Below are positions 1 to 7,718 of a stretch of DNA of 44,019 nt, one piece after another. The position numbers and the translations under genes were made by a program. Numbering within the stretch: position 1 is the stretch's first letter; every line of letters starts with the position of its first letter. The stretch is from the NCBI GenBank assembly GCA_934746015.1, contig CAKVEW010000029.1, positions 1-44,019 of the forward strand, read 5' to 3'. The notes beneath the pieces were generated by a model, which saw only the letters and a program-made list of their open reading frames with translations, searched no databases and was not told where the DNA came from. The DNA is from an uncultured Clostridium sp. Its GTDB lineage: Bacteria; Bacillota; Clostridia; Clostridiales; Clostridiaceae.

Positions 1-48
1 TTTGTTAACACTTTTAATCACCCAAAAATATTTTATAACAAAAATTAA

Positions 49-73
49 AGAGTGTCGACTTTGTCGACACTCT
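49..73 (-). terminator. Intrinsic terminator of the alpha/beta hydrolase gene
   Basis: A perfect 11-bp stem (49-59 with 63-73, arm AGAGTGTCGAC) has a TTT loop (AAA on the minus strand). Read on the minus strand it is followed by TTAATTTTTG, a U-rich tail. It lies just downstream of the hydrolase stop codon. Confidence 0.75.
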
Positions 74-98
74 GAAGAGTTGTCTAATACAACTCTTC
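74..98. terminator. Second tandem hairpin next to the hydrolase terminator
   Basis: A perfect 10-bp stem (GAAGAGTTGT at 74-83 with 89-98) has a 5-base loop. It directly abuts the 49-73 hairpin, so the two form a tandem pair. It could be the first part of a double terminator for the minus-strand gene, or serve plus-strand transcripts entering from the left. Neither side has a perfect U-run for this hairpin alone. Confidence 0.5.
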
Positions 99-104
99 TA
101 AAAT

Positions 105-1028
105 TTAAAAATTATGTTTATTTATCCATGATATTATATCTAATATAACTTCATCCTTATTGACTTCATTTAACATCTCATGTCTACCATCTTTGTATAA
201 TTTATAATTTAAATCATTAACACCAATACTATTATAAGTATTATATAAATTTATAATTCCTTTTCCCATATACCCAACTGGATCTTTATCTCCTGCAAAT
301 ATATAAATTGGTATATTTAATTTCTTAATCTTATTTAAATTTTCTTGTTTGTGTATATCCCAAAGTCCATTAATTAAATCAAAGTAAAATTCTGTTGGAT
401 ATATGAATCCACAAAACTCATCTTCTATGTACTTATTTACCTCATTTTCATCACTACATAACCAATCAAAATCTGTATTTGGGTTTTTTACAGTAGAATT
501 AAATCCCCCAAAAGATAATTTATCCATAAGTTTGCTTCTATTTCCACTTCCCTTTATTAGATTTTCCATTTTACATACCAATAAACCTGCCTTAGTAAAA
601 GATTTTGGTTTGCCATTGCTTCCAGATAGAATTAATCCATTAATTGTGTCACCATATTCCTGCAAATACCTTTGGCTTAAGAAAGATCCCATACTATGTC
701 CAAATAATACTATAGGTACATCTTTATTTTCTTTTTTAATGATACTATTTAACTCTTTTATATCATCTACCATTAAATAAAATCTATCATTATTCCCTAT
801 GTATCCTAATTCATCTGAATCTTTACTACTATTACCATGACCACTATGATCGTGGCTATAAACTAAGTATCCTTCCTCAACTAATTTTTCGGCAAAGTAA
901 TCATATCTTCCTGCCCATTCTGACATTCCATGAACTATTTGAACTATTGCTTTAGGATTTTCTAAATTTCCCCATTTATAATATGTTATCTTTGAACCTT
1001 CTTTGTTAGTAAAATTATATTTATCCAA
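105..1028 (-). CDS. Alpha/beta hydrolase (monoacylglycerol lipase / serine aminopeptidase S33 type)
   Basis: Predicted cytoplasmic serine hydrolase of 307 aa, close to the usual ~300 aa of monoacylglycerol-lipase or lysophospholipase-like proteins. The oxyanion-side motif HGMSEW lies near residue 34. The nucleophile elbow GHSMGS is near residue 111. A late Asp in AGDKDP (near 246) and a His in DGRHEML (near 283) complete a plausible Ser-Asp-His triad. There is no signal peptide or membrane segment. The start is TTG at 1028, chosen because AAAGGGGAG lies about 7 bases upstream and no better ATG exists. It is transcribed alone, divergently from murT, and ends in tandem hairpins. The substrate (monoglyceride, lysophospholipid or another ester) cannot be read from the sequence. 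Confidence 0.85.
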   Translation of the reverse strand: MDKYNFTNKEGSKITYYKWGNLENPKAIVQIVHGMSEWAGRYDYFAEKLVEEGYLVYSHDHSGHGNSSKDSDELGYIGNNDRFYLMVDDIKELNSIIKKENKDVPIVLFGHSMGSFLSQRYLQEYGDTINGLILSGSNGKPKSFTKAGLLVCKMENLIKGSGNRSKLMDKLSFGGFNSTVKNPNTDFDWLCSDENEVNKYIEDEFCGFIYPTEFYFDLINGLWDIHKQENLNKIKKLNIPIYIFAGDKDPVGYMGKGIINLYNTYNSIGVNDLNYKLYKDGRHEMLNEVNKDEVILDIISWINKHNF

Positions 1029-1172
1029 AAAATGACTCCCCTTTCTAATAAATATTAATAAAATCTTATCATATCTTTATTTTTATGTATATAAAGTTAT
1101 GATATACTATTCATTGTAAAATTTAAAATTTATATTAACATTTGATTACCTATTCATATTATTGTAAATAAT

Positions 1173-2552
1173 ATGAATAAATATTATAGGGTGGTGAATA
1201 AGATTAGTATTAAATCTATAATAAGCATTATAGCTTCAAAATTTACAATTTTTCTAACAAAAACAATACTAAAAGGGGGAACTACCTTCCCTGGAAAAGT
1301 AGCCTTAAAAATAGATAAAAATATACTTGAAAAAGTATCACAAGGCTACAAAGTAGTTTTAGTCACAGGAACTAATGGTAAAACTACTACAACTAGCATG
1401 ATCTACAATATTGCAAAGGCAAGTGGAAAGAAAGTAATTACTAACAATACAGGTGCCAATCTTTTTCCTGGAATAGTAACAACATTTATTGATAATTACA
1501 AATTCTTTAGTACCACTAAAGATGCCTATGCAATAATAGAGGTAGATGAAGCAAATTTAAAATATATTACTGAATATATTTCTCCTGAAATTATTACAGT
1601 AACTAATCTTTTTAGAGATCAATTAGATAGATACGGTGAAGTGTATACTACTCTTTCTAAAATTTTAGAAGGTATAACTCTATCTCCAAGTACTACTTTG
1701 GTCTTAAATGGTGATGAGTCTCTTTTAGGTAAGCTGGACCTTCCTAATAAGACTGTATTTTATGGCTTTAATGCTAAAATTAGCGATAATAAAAATATTG
1801 ATGTTAATGCAGATGCAAAATTCTGTAAGTTCTGTAAGTCTCCTTATGAATATAATCACATTACATATAATCATTTAGGTGATTTCTACTGTACAGGCTG
1901 TGGCTTTAAAAGAGCTGAGTTAAAATATGCTGTAAATGAAATATTAGAATTAACTCCAGATAGTTCTACTGTCAAATTTAATGATTTAGTAGTAACAATA
2001 AGTCAATCAGGTATTTACAATATTTATAATGCATTATGTGCTTATTCTATTGCTAAAGAACTTGGAATTAATGATGAAGCTATTCAAAAATCTTTACAAA
2101 ACCAAGATTCAAGCTTTGGTAGACAAGAATCATTAAATATTGATGGAAAGGATGTTAAAATTATTCTAGTAAAGAATCCAGCTGGTTATAATCAAGCTTT
2201 AGATACTCTTTGCTTAAATAAAGATAATTTTGCTGCTGCCTTTCTTTTAAATGACAATTATGCAGATGGTACTGATGTATCTTGGATTTGGGATGTTGAT
2301 TTTGAGAAACTTCATAATCTAAATATAGATGAAATATTTATTTCTGGTATTAGATGCTACGATATGGCTGTAAGGCTTAAAATTGCTGGATTAAATAAGG
2401 ATAAATTTATTATTGAAGAAAATTTCGACTCATTAACAGAAAAAATTAAAGCTAGTAGTAGCAATAAAATTTATATTCTAGCTACTTATACTGCTATGAT
2501 TAATTATAGAAAGCACTTATATTCAAAAGGCTATATTAAAAAGCTTTGGTAA
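1173..2552 (+). CDS. murT: Lipid II isoglutaminyl synthase, Mur-ligase subunit MurT
   Basis: Catalytic Mur-ligase subunit that, with GatD, amidates the D-glutamate of lipid II to D-isoglutamine at the membrane. The ATP-binding loop GTNGKTTTT is near residue 66. The Mur-ligase central domain follows, interrupted near residues 217-245 by a two-CxxC zinc ribbon (CKFC...CTGC), a hallmark of MurT. The C-terminal DUF1727-type domain extends to residue 459, the usual length. gatD starts 16 bases downstream behind its own AAAGGAG, which confirms the pair. The start is uncertain: ATG 1173 lacks a Shine-Dalgarno sequence, and GTG at 1191 or 1194 is an alternative that removes 6-7 residues. Confidence 0.93.
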   Translation: MNKYYRVVNKISIKSIISIIASKFTIFLTKTILKGGTTFPGKVALKIDKNILEKVSQGYKVVLVTGTNGKTTTTSMIYNIAKASGKKVITNNTGANLFPGIVTTFIDNYKFFSTTKDAYAIIEVDEANLKYITEYISPEIITVTNLFRDQLDRYGEVYTTLSKILEGITLSPSTTLVLNGDESLLGKLDLPNKTVFYGFNAKISDNKNIDVNADAKFCKFCKSPYEYNHITYNHLGDFYCTGCGFKRAELKYAVNEILELTPDSSTVKFNDLVVTISQSGIYNIYNALCAYSIAKELGINDEAIQKSLQNQDSSFGRQESLNIDGKDVKIILVKNPAGYNQALDTLCLNKDNFAAAFLLNDNYADGTDVSWIWDVDFEKLHNLNIDEIFISGIRCYDMAVRLKIAGLNKDKFIIEENFDSLTEKIKASSSNKIYILATYTAMINYRKHLYSKGYIKKLW

Positions 2553-2568
2553 GAAAGGAGACCTATAT

Positions 2569-3294
2569 ATGGAATTAAACATCTGTCATCTTTATCCTGA
2601 CTTACTTAATGTATATGGAGATGTTGGTAATATATTAATACTAAAACATAGAGCAGAAGAAAGAGGAATAAAGGTTAACTTAATAAATATATCATTAAAT
2701 GATAAATTTGATTGTGAAAATACTGATATACTATTTTTTGGTGGTGGCCAAGATTTTGAACAATCTATAGTTTCTGATGATTTAAAAACTATAAAGAAAC
2801 CTGATTTAGAAAAATATATTGAAAATGAAAAACTAGTTATTGCAATTTGTGGTGGTTATCAACTTTTAGGTAATTATTATATTGCTCCAAATGGTGAAAA
2901 AATTGAAGGTTTAGGTATATTAGATATATATACTGAAGGTGGAGACACTCGTTTTATTGGAAATACAGTAATCTATAACGAGGAATTTAATGAAACTTAT
3001 GTAGGATTTGAAAATCACTCAGGAAGAACTTATATTAATGGATTAAAGCCATTAGGAAAATGCATTCATGGCTATGGAAATAATGGTGAAGATGGTTATG
3101 AAGGTTGTATTTATAAAAATACTTATTGTAGCTACTTCCATGGTTCTCTTCTATCTAAGAACCCTGAATTAGCCGATAGATTTTTAAATATTGCATTAAG
3201 TAAAAAATATGGTGAAATTAAACTAGAAAAACTTGATGATGAATTAGAACTTAAAGCTAAAAATATAATTATAAATAAATTAAATAATAAATAA
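2569..3294 (+). CDS. gatD: Lipid II isoglutaminyl synthase, glutaminase subunit GatD
   Basis: Class I-like (CobB/CobQ type) glutamine amidotransferase of 241 aa that supplies ammonia to MurT. The nucleophile lies in AICGGYQLLG (Cys near residue 94). The catalytic His lies in YFHGSLLSKNPELADR (near residue 189). The FGGGQDFEQ loop near residue 57 is typical of the family. It overlaps nothing but follows murT by 16 bases, and a strong hairpin closes the two-gene operon. Amidated stem peptides affect cross-linking and resistance to lysozyme in other Firmicutes; that role here is inferred from the family. Confidence 0.93.
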   Translation: MELNICHLYPDLLNVYGDVGNILILKHRAEERGIKVNLINISLNDKFDCENTDILFFGGGQDFEQSIVSDDLKTIKKPDLEKYIENEKLVIAICGGYQLLGNYYIAPNGEKIEGLGILDIYTEGGDTRFIGNTVIYNEEFNETYVGFENHSGRTYINGLKPLGKCIHGYGNNGEDGYEGCIYKNTYCSYFHGSLLSKNPELADRFLNIALSKKYGEIKLEKLDDELELKAKNIIINKLNNK

Positions 3295-3336
3295 TTATAT
3301 GAGCTGTACTTTATTAAGTCAGCTCATATAATTTTA
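3295..3336 (+). terminator. Terminator of murT-gatD
   Basis: A 12-bp perfect stem (3295-3306 with 3320-3331, core GAGCTG/CAGCTC) begins right after the gatD stop codon and is followed by TTTTAT. Confidence 0.85.
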
Positions 3337-3478
3337 TACCTTATTAAAAACTTAGATAAATATAAAATTAAAAATAAGCTTTATATTTATCTATTTTTGA
3401 ATATTTATATTAAACCAGGATATAATTATTAAAAATATATTATAAGTAGTTTAAATTACTTAACAGCTTTTATAATTA

Positions 3479-3507
3479 TTGTTATTATTAAAAGTAGATG
3501 TTATACT
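3479..3507 (+). promoter_or_regulatory. Promoter of the carboxypeptidase gene
   Basis: A sigma-A type pair: TTGTTA at 3479-3484, a 17-base spacer and TATACT at 3502-3507. It lies about 60 bases before the start codon. A 12-base perfect palindrome overlaps the -10. The rest of 3337-3562 is AT-rich sequence with no recognisable gene. Confidence 0.65.
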
Positions 3508-3516
3508 GTTAACAGT
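3505..3516. promoter_or_regulatory. Palindrome over the -10, possible operator
   Basis: The sequence ACTGTTAACAGT is a perfect 12-base palindrome that overlaps the last bases of the -10 element and covers the expected transcription start of the carboxypeptidase gene. A repressor bound here would block initiation. No regulator can be named from the site. Confidence 0.3.
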
Positions 3517-3568
3517 GCTTAAGTAAGTATATATAATAACTAAAATGTAAAGAAATGGGGAGATGAAC

Positions 3569-4861
3569 TTGAAAGTAAAAAACTTATTTAAAACGCTAGC
3601 ACTTGCTCTTTCAGTTTCATTATTAGCTCCTTTAGCTAATAAAGTTAGTGCACAAGATGTAAATATTCAAGCTCCAGAAATTATTGGTGAAGCATCAATA
3701 ACTATGGACATAGATACAGGAGAAGTTATCTATTCGAAAAATGCAGACTTAAAACTTTCACCAGCAAGTACTACAAAATTAATGACTGCATTATTATTTG
3801 CAGAAAATAAAAATAAAACAGATGTACTAAACTTTACAGATACATCCTTAAAGGTAACAGAAACTGCTTTAAATAACTATGTATCTTTAAAAGCAGGTGA
3901 TAAAATTTCTGCTGAAGATACAATGAAAGCTGTTCTTATCTTCTCTGCAAATGATGCTGCATATTTAATGGCAGAATCTGTAGGTGGAACAGTAGATAAT
4001 TTTGTTAATATGATGAATGAAAAGGCTACTGAGTTAGGGTTAAAAGATACTCATTTTGAAAATCCATCTGGTTTAGAAATAGACCCTTTAAATCCAAGCA
4101 ATACCACTATAAATCAAACTACAGCTTATGATTTAGCTAAAATAGGTATAGCTGCTTTTAAAAATGAATGGGTAAAAGATACTATTTCGCCTAAGAATAT
4201 AAAAACATCTATAACTTTATCAGGCTATCCAATAGAAATAGAATCTAGAAATAAGATACTAGGTAAAAATAATAATATAGGTGGAAAAACTGGTACAGAA
4301 GATTTAGCTGGCCATTGTTTTGTGGGATTCTTTGAAAAAGATGGTAGAAACATAGTTACTGTTGTTCTAAAATCTGATTATGGTGCAACTGGCCTTCACG
4401 TATTTGAAGATACTGAAAAAGTAGCTAATTATAGTTATTCAGCTGAAAAAGAAAACTTTAGAAATTCTGGTGATGAGGTTGGATCTATTGATTTAACTTA
4501 TAAGACATTTAGATTTTTTGGTACTGAAAAGCAAATAACTGCTCCTATATATCTTAATGAAGATGTACAATATTATAAAAATGATTTTAATGATAAAAAT
4601 GCAGCAATTTCATATAATGGAGAAATTAAAGATGCTTGGAAGTTAACTGGTAATAAAGAAGTTACTTTAACTTATTCAACTCCTGGCTACTCACAAGATG
4701 TAAAGGGAACTATAAAGGTTTCTTCTATGGAGTTAATTAAAGCTAACTTACCATTATACTTATTATCACTTCTTATTTTAGTGATAATTTTAGTATTAGT
4801 TGTTCTATTAATAAAGATTATTAATACTAGTAAGAGAAAACGTAGAAGAAGATATTACTAA
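3569..4861 (+). CDS. dacF: D-alanyl-D-alanine carboxypeptidase (low-molecular-weight PBP, DacF-like)
   Basis: Serine-type peptidase that trims the terminal D-Ala from peptidoglycan stem peptides outside the membrane. A signal peptide ends near VSA-QD. The active-site motifs are SxxK in SPASTTKLM (near residue 67), SxN in FSANDAA and KTG in GGKTGTED, all in order. A C-terminal membrane segment is followed by a very basic tail (KRKRRRR), so the protein is probably anchored at both ends of processing. GGGGAG at 3557-3562 abuts ATG 3563 but is 6 bases from TTG 3569, so TTG is preferred. The gene is monocistronic, between its own promoter and terminator. Confidence 0.92.
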   Translation: MKVKNLFKTLALALSVSLLAPLANKVSAQDVNIQAPEIIGEASITMDIDTGEVIYSKNADLKLSPASTTKLMTALLFAENKNKTDVLNFTDTSLKVTETALNNYVSLKAGDKISAEDTMKAVLIFSANDAAYLMAESVGGTVDNFVNMMNEKATELGLKDTHFENPSGLEIDPLNPSNTTINQTTAYDLAKIGIAAFKNEWVKDTISPKNIKTSITLSGYPIEIESRNKILGKNNNIGGKTGTEDLAGHCFVGFFEKDGRNIVTVVLKSDYGATGLHVFEDTEKVANYSYSAEKENFRNSGDEVGSIDLTYKTFRFFGTEKQITAPIYLNEDVQYYKNDFNDKNAAISYNGEIKDAWKLTGNKEVTLTYSTPGYSQDVKGTIKVSSMELIKANLPLYLLSLLILVIILVLVVLLIKIINTSKRKRRRRYY

Positions 4862-4862
4862 T

Positions 4863-4896
4863 AATAATGGAGCTGTTATAAAGCAGCTCCATTATT
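4863..4896 (+). terminator. Terminator of dacF-like gene
   Basis: A 13-bp stem (AATAATGGAGCTG at 4863-4875 with 4884-4896) has an 8-base loop. It begins just after the stop codon, and the core GGAGCTG recurs in other terminators here. Confidence 0.8.
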
Positions 4897-4933
4897 ATTA
4901 ACAAAAAAAATTTTATTATTGAAAGGATTAATT

Positions 4934-5512
4934 ATGAAAAAAGAAAATTTTAAAGGCAGTGTAATGCTAAATCCAACTCCTGTTGTTATAGTTACTAGTA
5001 AAAATAAAGAAGATAAAGTTAATGCATTTACTGTAGGTTGGATTAGTACAGTTTGTACAAAAGAACCTGTATTAGCTATGGGGGTAAGACCTGAGCGTCT
5101 TTCATATGATTACATAAAGGAAAGCGGAGAATGTGTAATTAATCTACCTACAAGAGATATGGTTAAATTTGTTGATTACTGCGGTGTTACTTCTGGTAGA
5201 AAAATAGATAAAATTAAGCACTTTGGATATAAATTATCTGAAGGTGTATCCATAAGTACTCCTTCAATAGATTTATCCCCTGTTGCTCTTGAATGTAAAG
5301 TAAAAAGTATTACTCCTCTTGGTACTCATGATCTTTTTTTATTAGATGTAATTAATGTTAAAGTTAATGAAGATATAATTGATGAAAGAGGTAAAATCTG
5401 CTTTAATAAAGCTAATTTAATTTGCTATAATCATGGAGAATATTATGGATTAAATGCTAAACCCTTAGGCTCATTTGGTTATTCTATAAAAAAGAAAAAA
5501 AAGAGAAAATAG
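4934..5512 (+). CDS. Flavin reductase family protein (FMN-binding split barrel)
   Basis: A 192-aa protein of the flavin reductase-like, FMN-binding split-barrel family. Typical segments are NPTPVVIVTSKN near the N-terminus, AFTVGWISTVC, the family-typical LAMGVRPERLSYDYI, and VINLPTRD. Such proteins bind FMN and reduce flavins or act as small flavoenzymes in anaerobes; the electron partner is not visible. ATG 4934 is chosen because GAAAGGA ends 6 bases upstream; a TTG at 4919 lies ahead of the ribosome site and is not used. The C-terminus is strikingly basic (KKKKKKRK). It appears to be transcribed alone and ends at a short hairpin. Confidence 0.85.
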   Translation: MKKENFKGSVMLNPTPVVIVTSKNKEDKVNAFTVGWISTVCTKEPVLAMGVRPERLSYDYIKESGECVINLPTRDMVKFVDYCGVTSGRKIDKIKHFGYKLSEGVSISTPSIDLSPVALECKVKSITPLGTHDLFLLDVINVKVNEDIIDERGKICFNKANLICYNHGEYYGLNAKPLGSFGYSIKKKKKRK

Positions 5513-5533
5513 AGTCATTATGATGACTTTTTA
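5513..5533 (+). terminator. Short terminator of the flavin reductase gene
   Basis: A 6-bp stem (AGTCAT at 5513-5518 with ATGACT at 5523-5528) has a 4-base loop and is followed by a run of T. The stem is short, so efficiency is uncertain. Confidence 0.5.
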
Positions 5534-5572
5534 CATAATAAAAGTAATTATTATTAATTTTTTACTAATTTC

Positions 5573-5601
5573 TTGACATAAAACAAAAATCTATCTATAC
5601 T
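5573..5601 (+). promoter_or_regulatory. Promoter of the PrmA-like gene
   Basis: A near-consensus pair: TTGACA at 5573-5578, a 17-base spacer and TATACT at 5596-5601. It lies 37 bases upstream of the start codon, with GGGGGA as ribosome site in between. Confidence 0.85.
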
Positions 5602-5638
5602 CTATAATGTTATAATCAATTAATACGGGGGATTTAAA

Positions 5639-6514
5639 ATGTATATATTAACTTATAACATAAATTTTAAGGATTTAGATTCAATAATAGAATTATTGCA
5701 AATTAATGATATATTTAATGTTTTTTATGAAAGTCCTTTAGAAATTACCACTGATGAGTATGGATATGGCTACTTAGAAAAGGAAGTTTCTACAATTGAT
5801 ATTAAAATTGCTTATGATGAAGAAGTGGATAATTTAAATATTTTTAAAGATAAAATATCTTCATTAATAAATAGTGAGTGTATTTCTGTTGAAGAAGCCA
5901 ATTATAACTATGAAACATATGACTTTCCATCAATTAGCATTAATGATAACTGGGTACTAGCCTCCCCTGATGAAGATATTTGTGATAAAAATATTCATAA
6001 AATATCTTTTATTTCTCAAGGAGCTTTTGGTACAGGTTTACATGAAACAACTAAGGATTTATTAAATATAATTCTAACTAAAATAGATTTATGCGATAAA
6101 AAAGTCTTAGATATAGGAACTGGCTCAGGCATACTATCTATTGCTTCTGCAATTATAGGGGCATCAAAAGTAACAGCATTAGATATTAGGGATGTTAGAG
6201 AAGAGGTTGAATTTAATGCTTCTCTTAACGGTATTTATAATATACAAATCTTAGTAGGCGATGCTTTAAATGGTGAAGTTAAAATAGAAGAAAATTATGA
6301 TTGGATATATATTAATATAGGTGGAGAAGAAACTGAATTATTCATGGATTTTATAAAAGAACATTTATTACCAGATGGTAAATTATTAGTATCTGGTCTT
6401 GTTGAGTGGAGTTTTGACAAGGTTAAATCAATAGTTGAAAAGCATGGATTTGAGTTAACAGATAAATATCAAAGTAACGAATGGATTACTGCAATATTTA
6501 ATAAAATTGATTAA
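5639..6514 (+). CDS. PrmA-like SAM-dependent methyltransferase
   Basis: A 291-aa class I methyltransferase that matches ribosomal protein L11 methyltransferase in length and plan: a divergent N-terminal domain (1-115), then GAFGTGLHETTKDLL (near 125), the SAM loop DIGTGSGILSIAS (near 157) and the acidic end of strand 2 in ALDIRD. The usual PrmA motif NIL is replaced by YINIGGEE. PrmA methylates L11 in the cytoplasm. Many clostridia carry the housekeeping copy beside dnaJ, so this one may be a paralogue with another substrate. It has its own strong promoter and a convergent terminator. Confidence 0.75.
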   Translation: MYILTYNINFKDLDSIIELLQINDIFNVFYESPLEITTDEYGYGYLEKEVSTIDIKIAYDEEVDNLNIFKDKISSLINSECISVEEANYNYETYDFPSISINDNWVLASPDEDICDKNIHKISFISQGAFGTGLHETTKDLLNIILTKIDLCDKKVLDIGTGSGILSIASAIIGASKVTALDIRDVREEVEFNASLNGIYNIQILVGDALNGEVKIEENYDWIYINIGGEETELFMDFIKEHLLPDGKLLVSGLVEWSFDKVKSIVEKHGFELTDKYQSNEWITAIFNKID

Positions 6515-6547
6515 ATAAGGAGCTGTTTTTAAAAACAGCTCCTTATT
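6514..6547. terminator. Bidirectional terminator overlapping both stop codons
   Basis: A perfect 17-bp inverted repeat without a spacer (6514-6530 with 6531-6547, core GGAGCTG/CAGCTCC). It overlaps the last base of the PrmA-like stop codon and the stop codon of the converging lytic transglycosylase gene, so it can serve both. Confidence 0.88.
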
Positions 6548-7091
6548 TATCGTATAAATATTGATAAATATTGTAATTTGCCTTTACTTTTTCTACATAC
6601 TTTTTAGTTTCTGGGAAAGGAATATAATCTAAGTTTTCTCCATCTGAAGAATACTCTTCATAGCTTAGCCACTTATTTACATTTCCACTTCCCCCGTTAT
6701 ATGCTGCTAAAACTAAATCCAAATTATTATCAAATTCATTTTCTAAATTTTTAAGATACCAGCATCCAATCTTTATATTTAACTCTGGATCAAACATCAT
6801 TGATGACATAAAGTAATTAATACCTATTTCTTTAGCTACCCATTCCCCTGTTGTATCCATTATTTGCATTAACCCTTTGGCATCCTTTTTAGATACTGCT
6901 GCTTTATCAAAATCACTCTCTGTTTTAATCACTGCTAAAACTAGATATGGATCTAATTCATATTCCTCACTATATTTATCTACATATTCAGCATACTTGT
7001 AAGGATACACATACTTTTTCATTGCAAACATAAATCCAAAATAAAATATAAGGATTGCAATTAAAATAGTTACTATACGTTTAAACTTCAT
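6543..7091 (-). CDS. Membrane-anchored lytic transglycosylase (SLT domain)
   Basis: A 182-aa protein with an N-terminal membrane segment (residues 7-25) and an Slt70-type transglycosylase domain. The catalytic Glu is in VIKTESDFDKAAVS (near 58). GLMQIM and the later AAYNGGSGNVNKW are the standard downstream motifs. It cleaves the glycan backbone of peptidoglycan to 1,6-anhydro-muropeptides, presumably at the outer face of the membrane. It is the last gene of polA-coaE-slt, 10 bases behind coaE, with AAGGAG as ribosome site. The link of a wall hydrolase to polA-coaE is positional only. Confidence 0.9.
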   Translation of the reverse strand: MKFKRIVTILIAILIFYFGFMFAMKKYVYPYKYAEYVDKYSEEYELDPYLVLAVIKTESDFDKAAVSKKDAKGLMQIMDTTGEWVAKEIGINYFMSSMMFDPELNIKIGCWYLKNLENEFDNNLDLVLAAYNGGSGNVNKWLSYEEYSSDGENLDYIPFPETKKYVEKVKANYNIYQYLYDK

Positions 7092-7101
7092 TACTTTCTC
7101 C

Positions 7102-7704
7102 TTACTTATTAATTACATTTAGAAATTCCATTACCCTATCTACTTGATTCTTAGTTTTCAATAAGTCTCCATTATTATCTATAATTATATGAGCATAATC
7201 TCTTTTTTTATCTAAGGATAATTGAGAATTCATTCTATTTATGGCTTCTTCTCTTGACAATCTATCTCTATTTTTCAATCTAATAACTTGAGTATTGTTA
7301 TCAACCCAAACTACTATTATATAATCCATAAATGTATGAAGATCATTTTCTATTAAAGTTGGAGCATCAAGTATTATTATACTTTCTCCTGCCTTTTCAT
7401 AATTTTCAATTTCATTAAAAATTTCTTTTTTTATATATGGCATAATAATATCTTCATACTTTTTCCTTTGCTTAGGAAATCTAAAAATGTGATTTCCAAA
7501 TTCTCTTCTTCTAAATTCACCTCTCCAGTCAAAAAAGCCTGTTCCAAATTCTATTTTGATCTTATCTATTATTTCTGGATACTTTACTAAAACTTCTTTT
7601 GCTATATTATCTGCATCTATTACTTTAAATCCATTATCTGTTAGCATTTTTGAAACAGTGCTCTTGCCCGAACCAATTCCTCCTGTTAACCCTATTTTTA
7701 TCAT
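7102..7704 (-). CDS. coaE: Dephospho-CoA kinase
   Basis: Last enzyme of coenzyme A synthesis, phosphorylating the 3'-OH of dephospho-CoA. It shows the P-loop GGIGSGKST at residues 8-16, the DADNIAKEVL segment near 30, IILDAPTLIEN near 112 and the lid segment with RLKNRDRLSREEA near 150. The length of 200 aa is normal. The start ATG is preceded by GGGAGG, which overlaps the end of polA (14 bases apart), so the two are co-transcribed. polA-coaE adjacency is common in Firmicutes. Confidence 0.95.
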   Translation of the reverse strand: MIKIGLTGGIGSGKSTVSKMLTDNGFKVIDADNIAKEVLVKYPEIIDKIKIEFGTGFFDWRGEFRRREFGNHIFRFPKQRKKYEDIIMPYIKKEIFNEIENYEKAGESIIILDAPTLIENDLHTFMDYIIVVWVDNNTQVIRLKNRDRLSREEAINRMNSQLSLDKKRDYAHIIIDNNGDLLKTKNQVDRVMEFLNVINK

Positions 7705-7718
7705 TATGTTAGGCCTCC

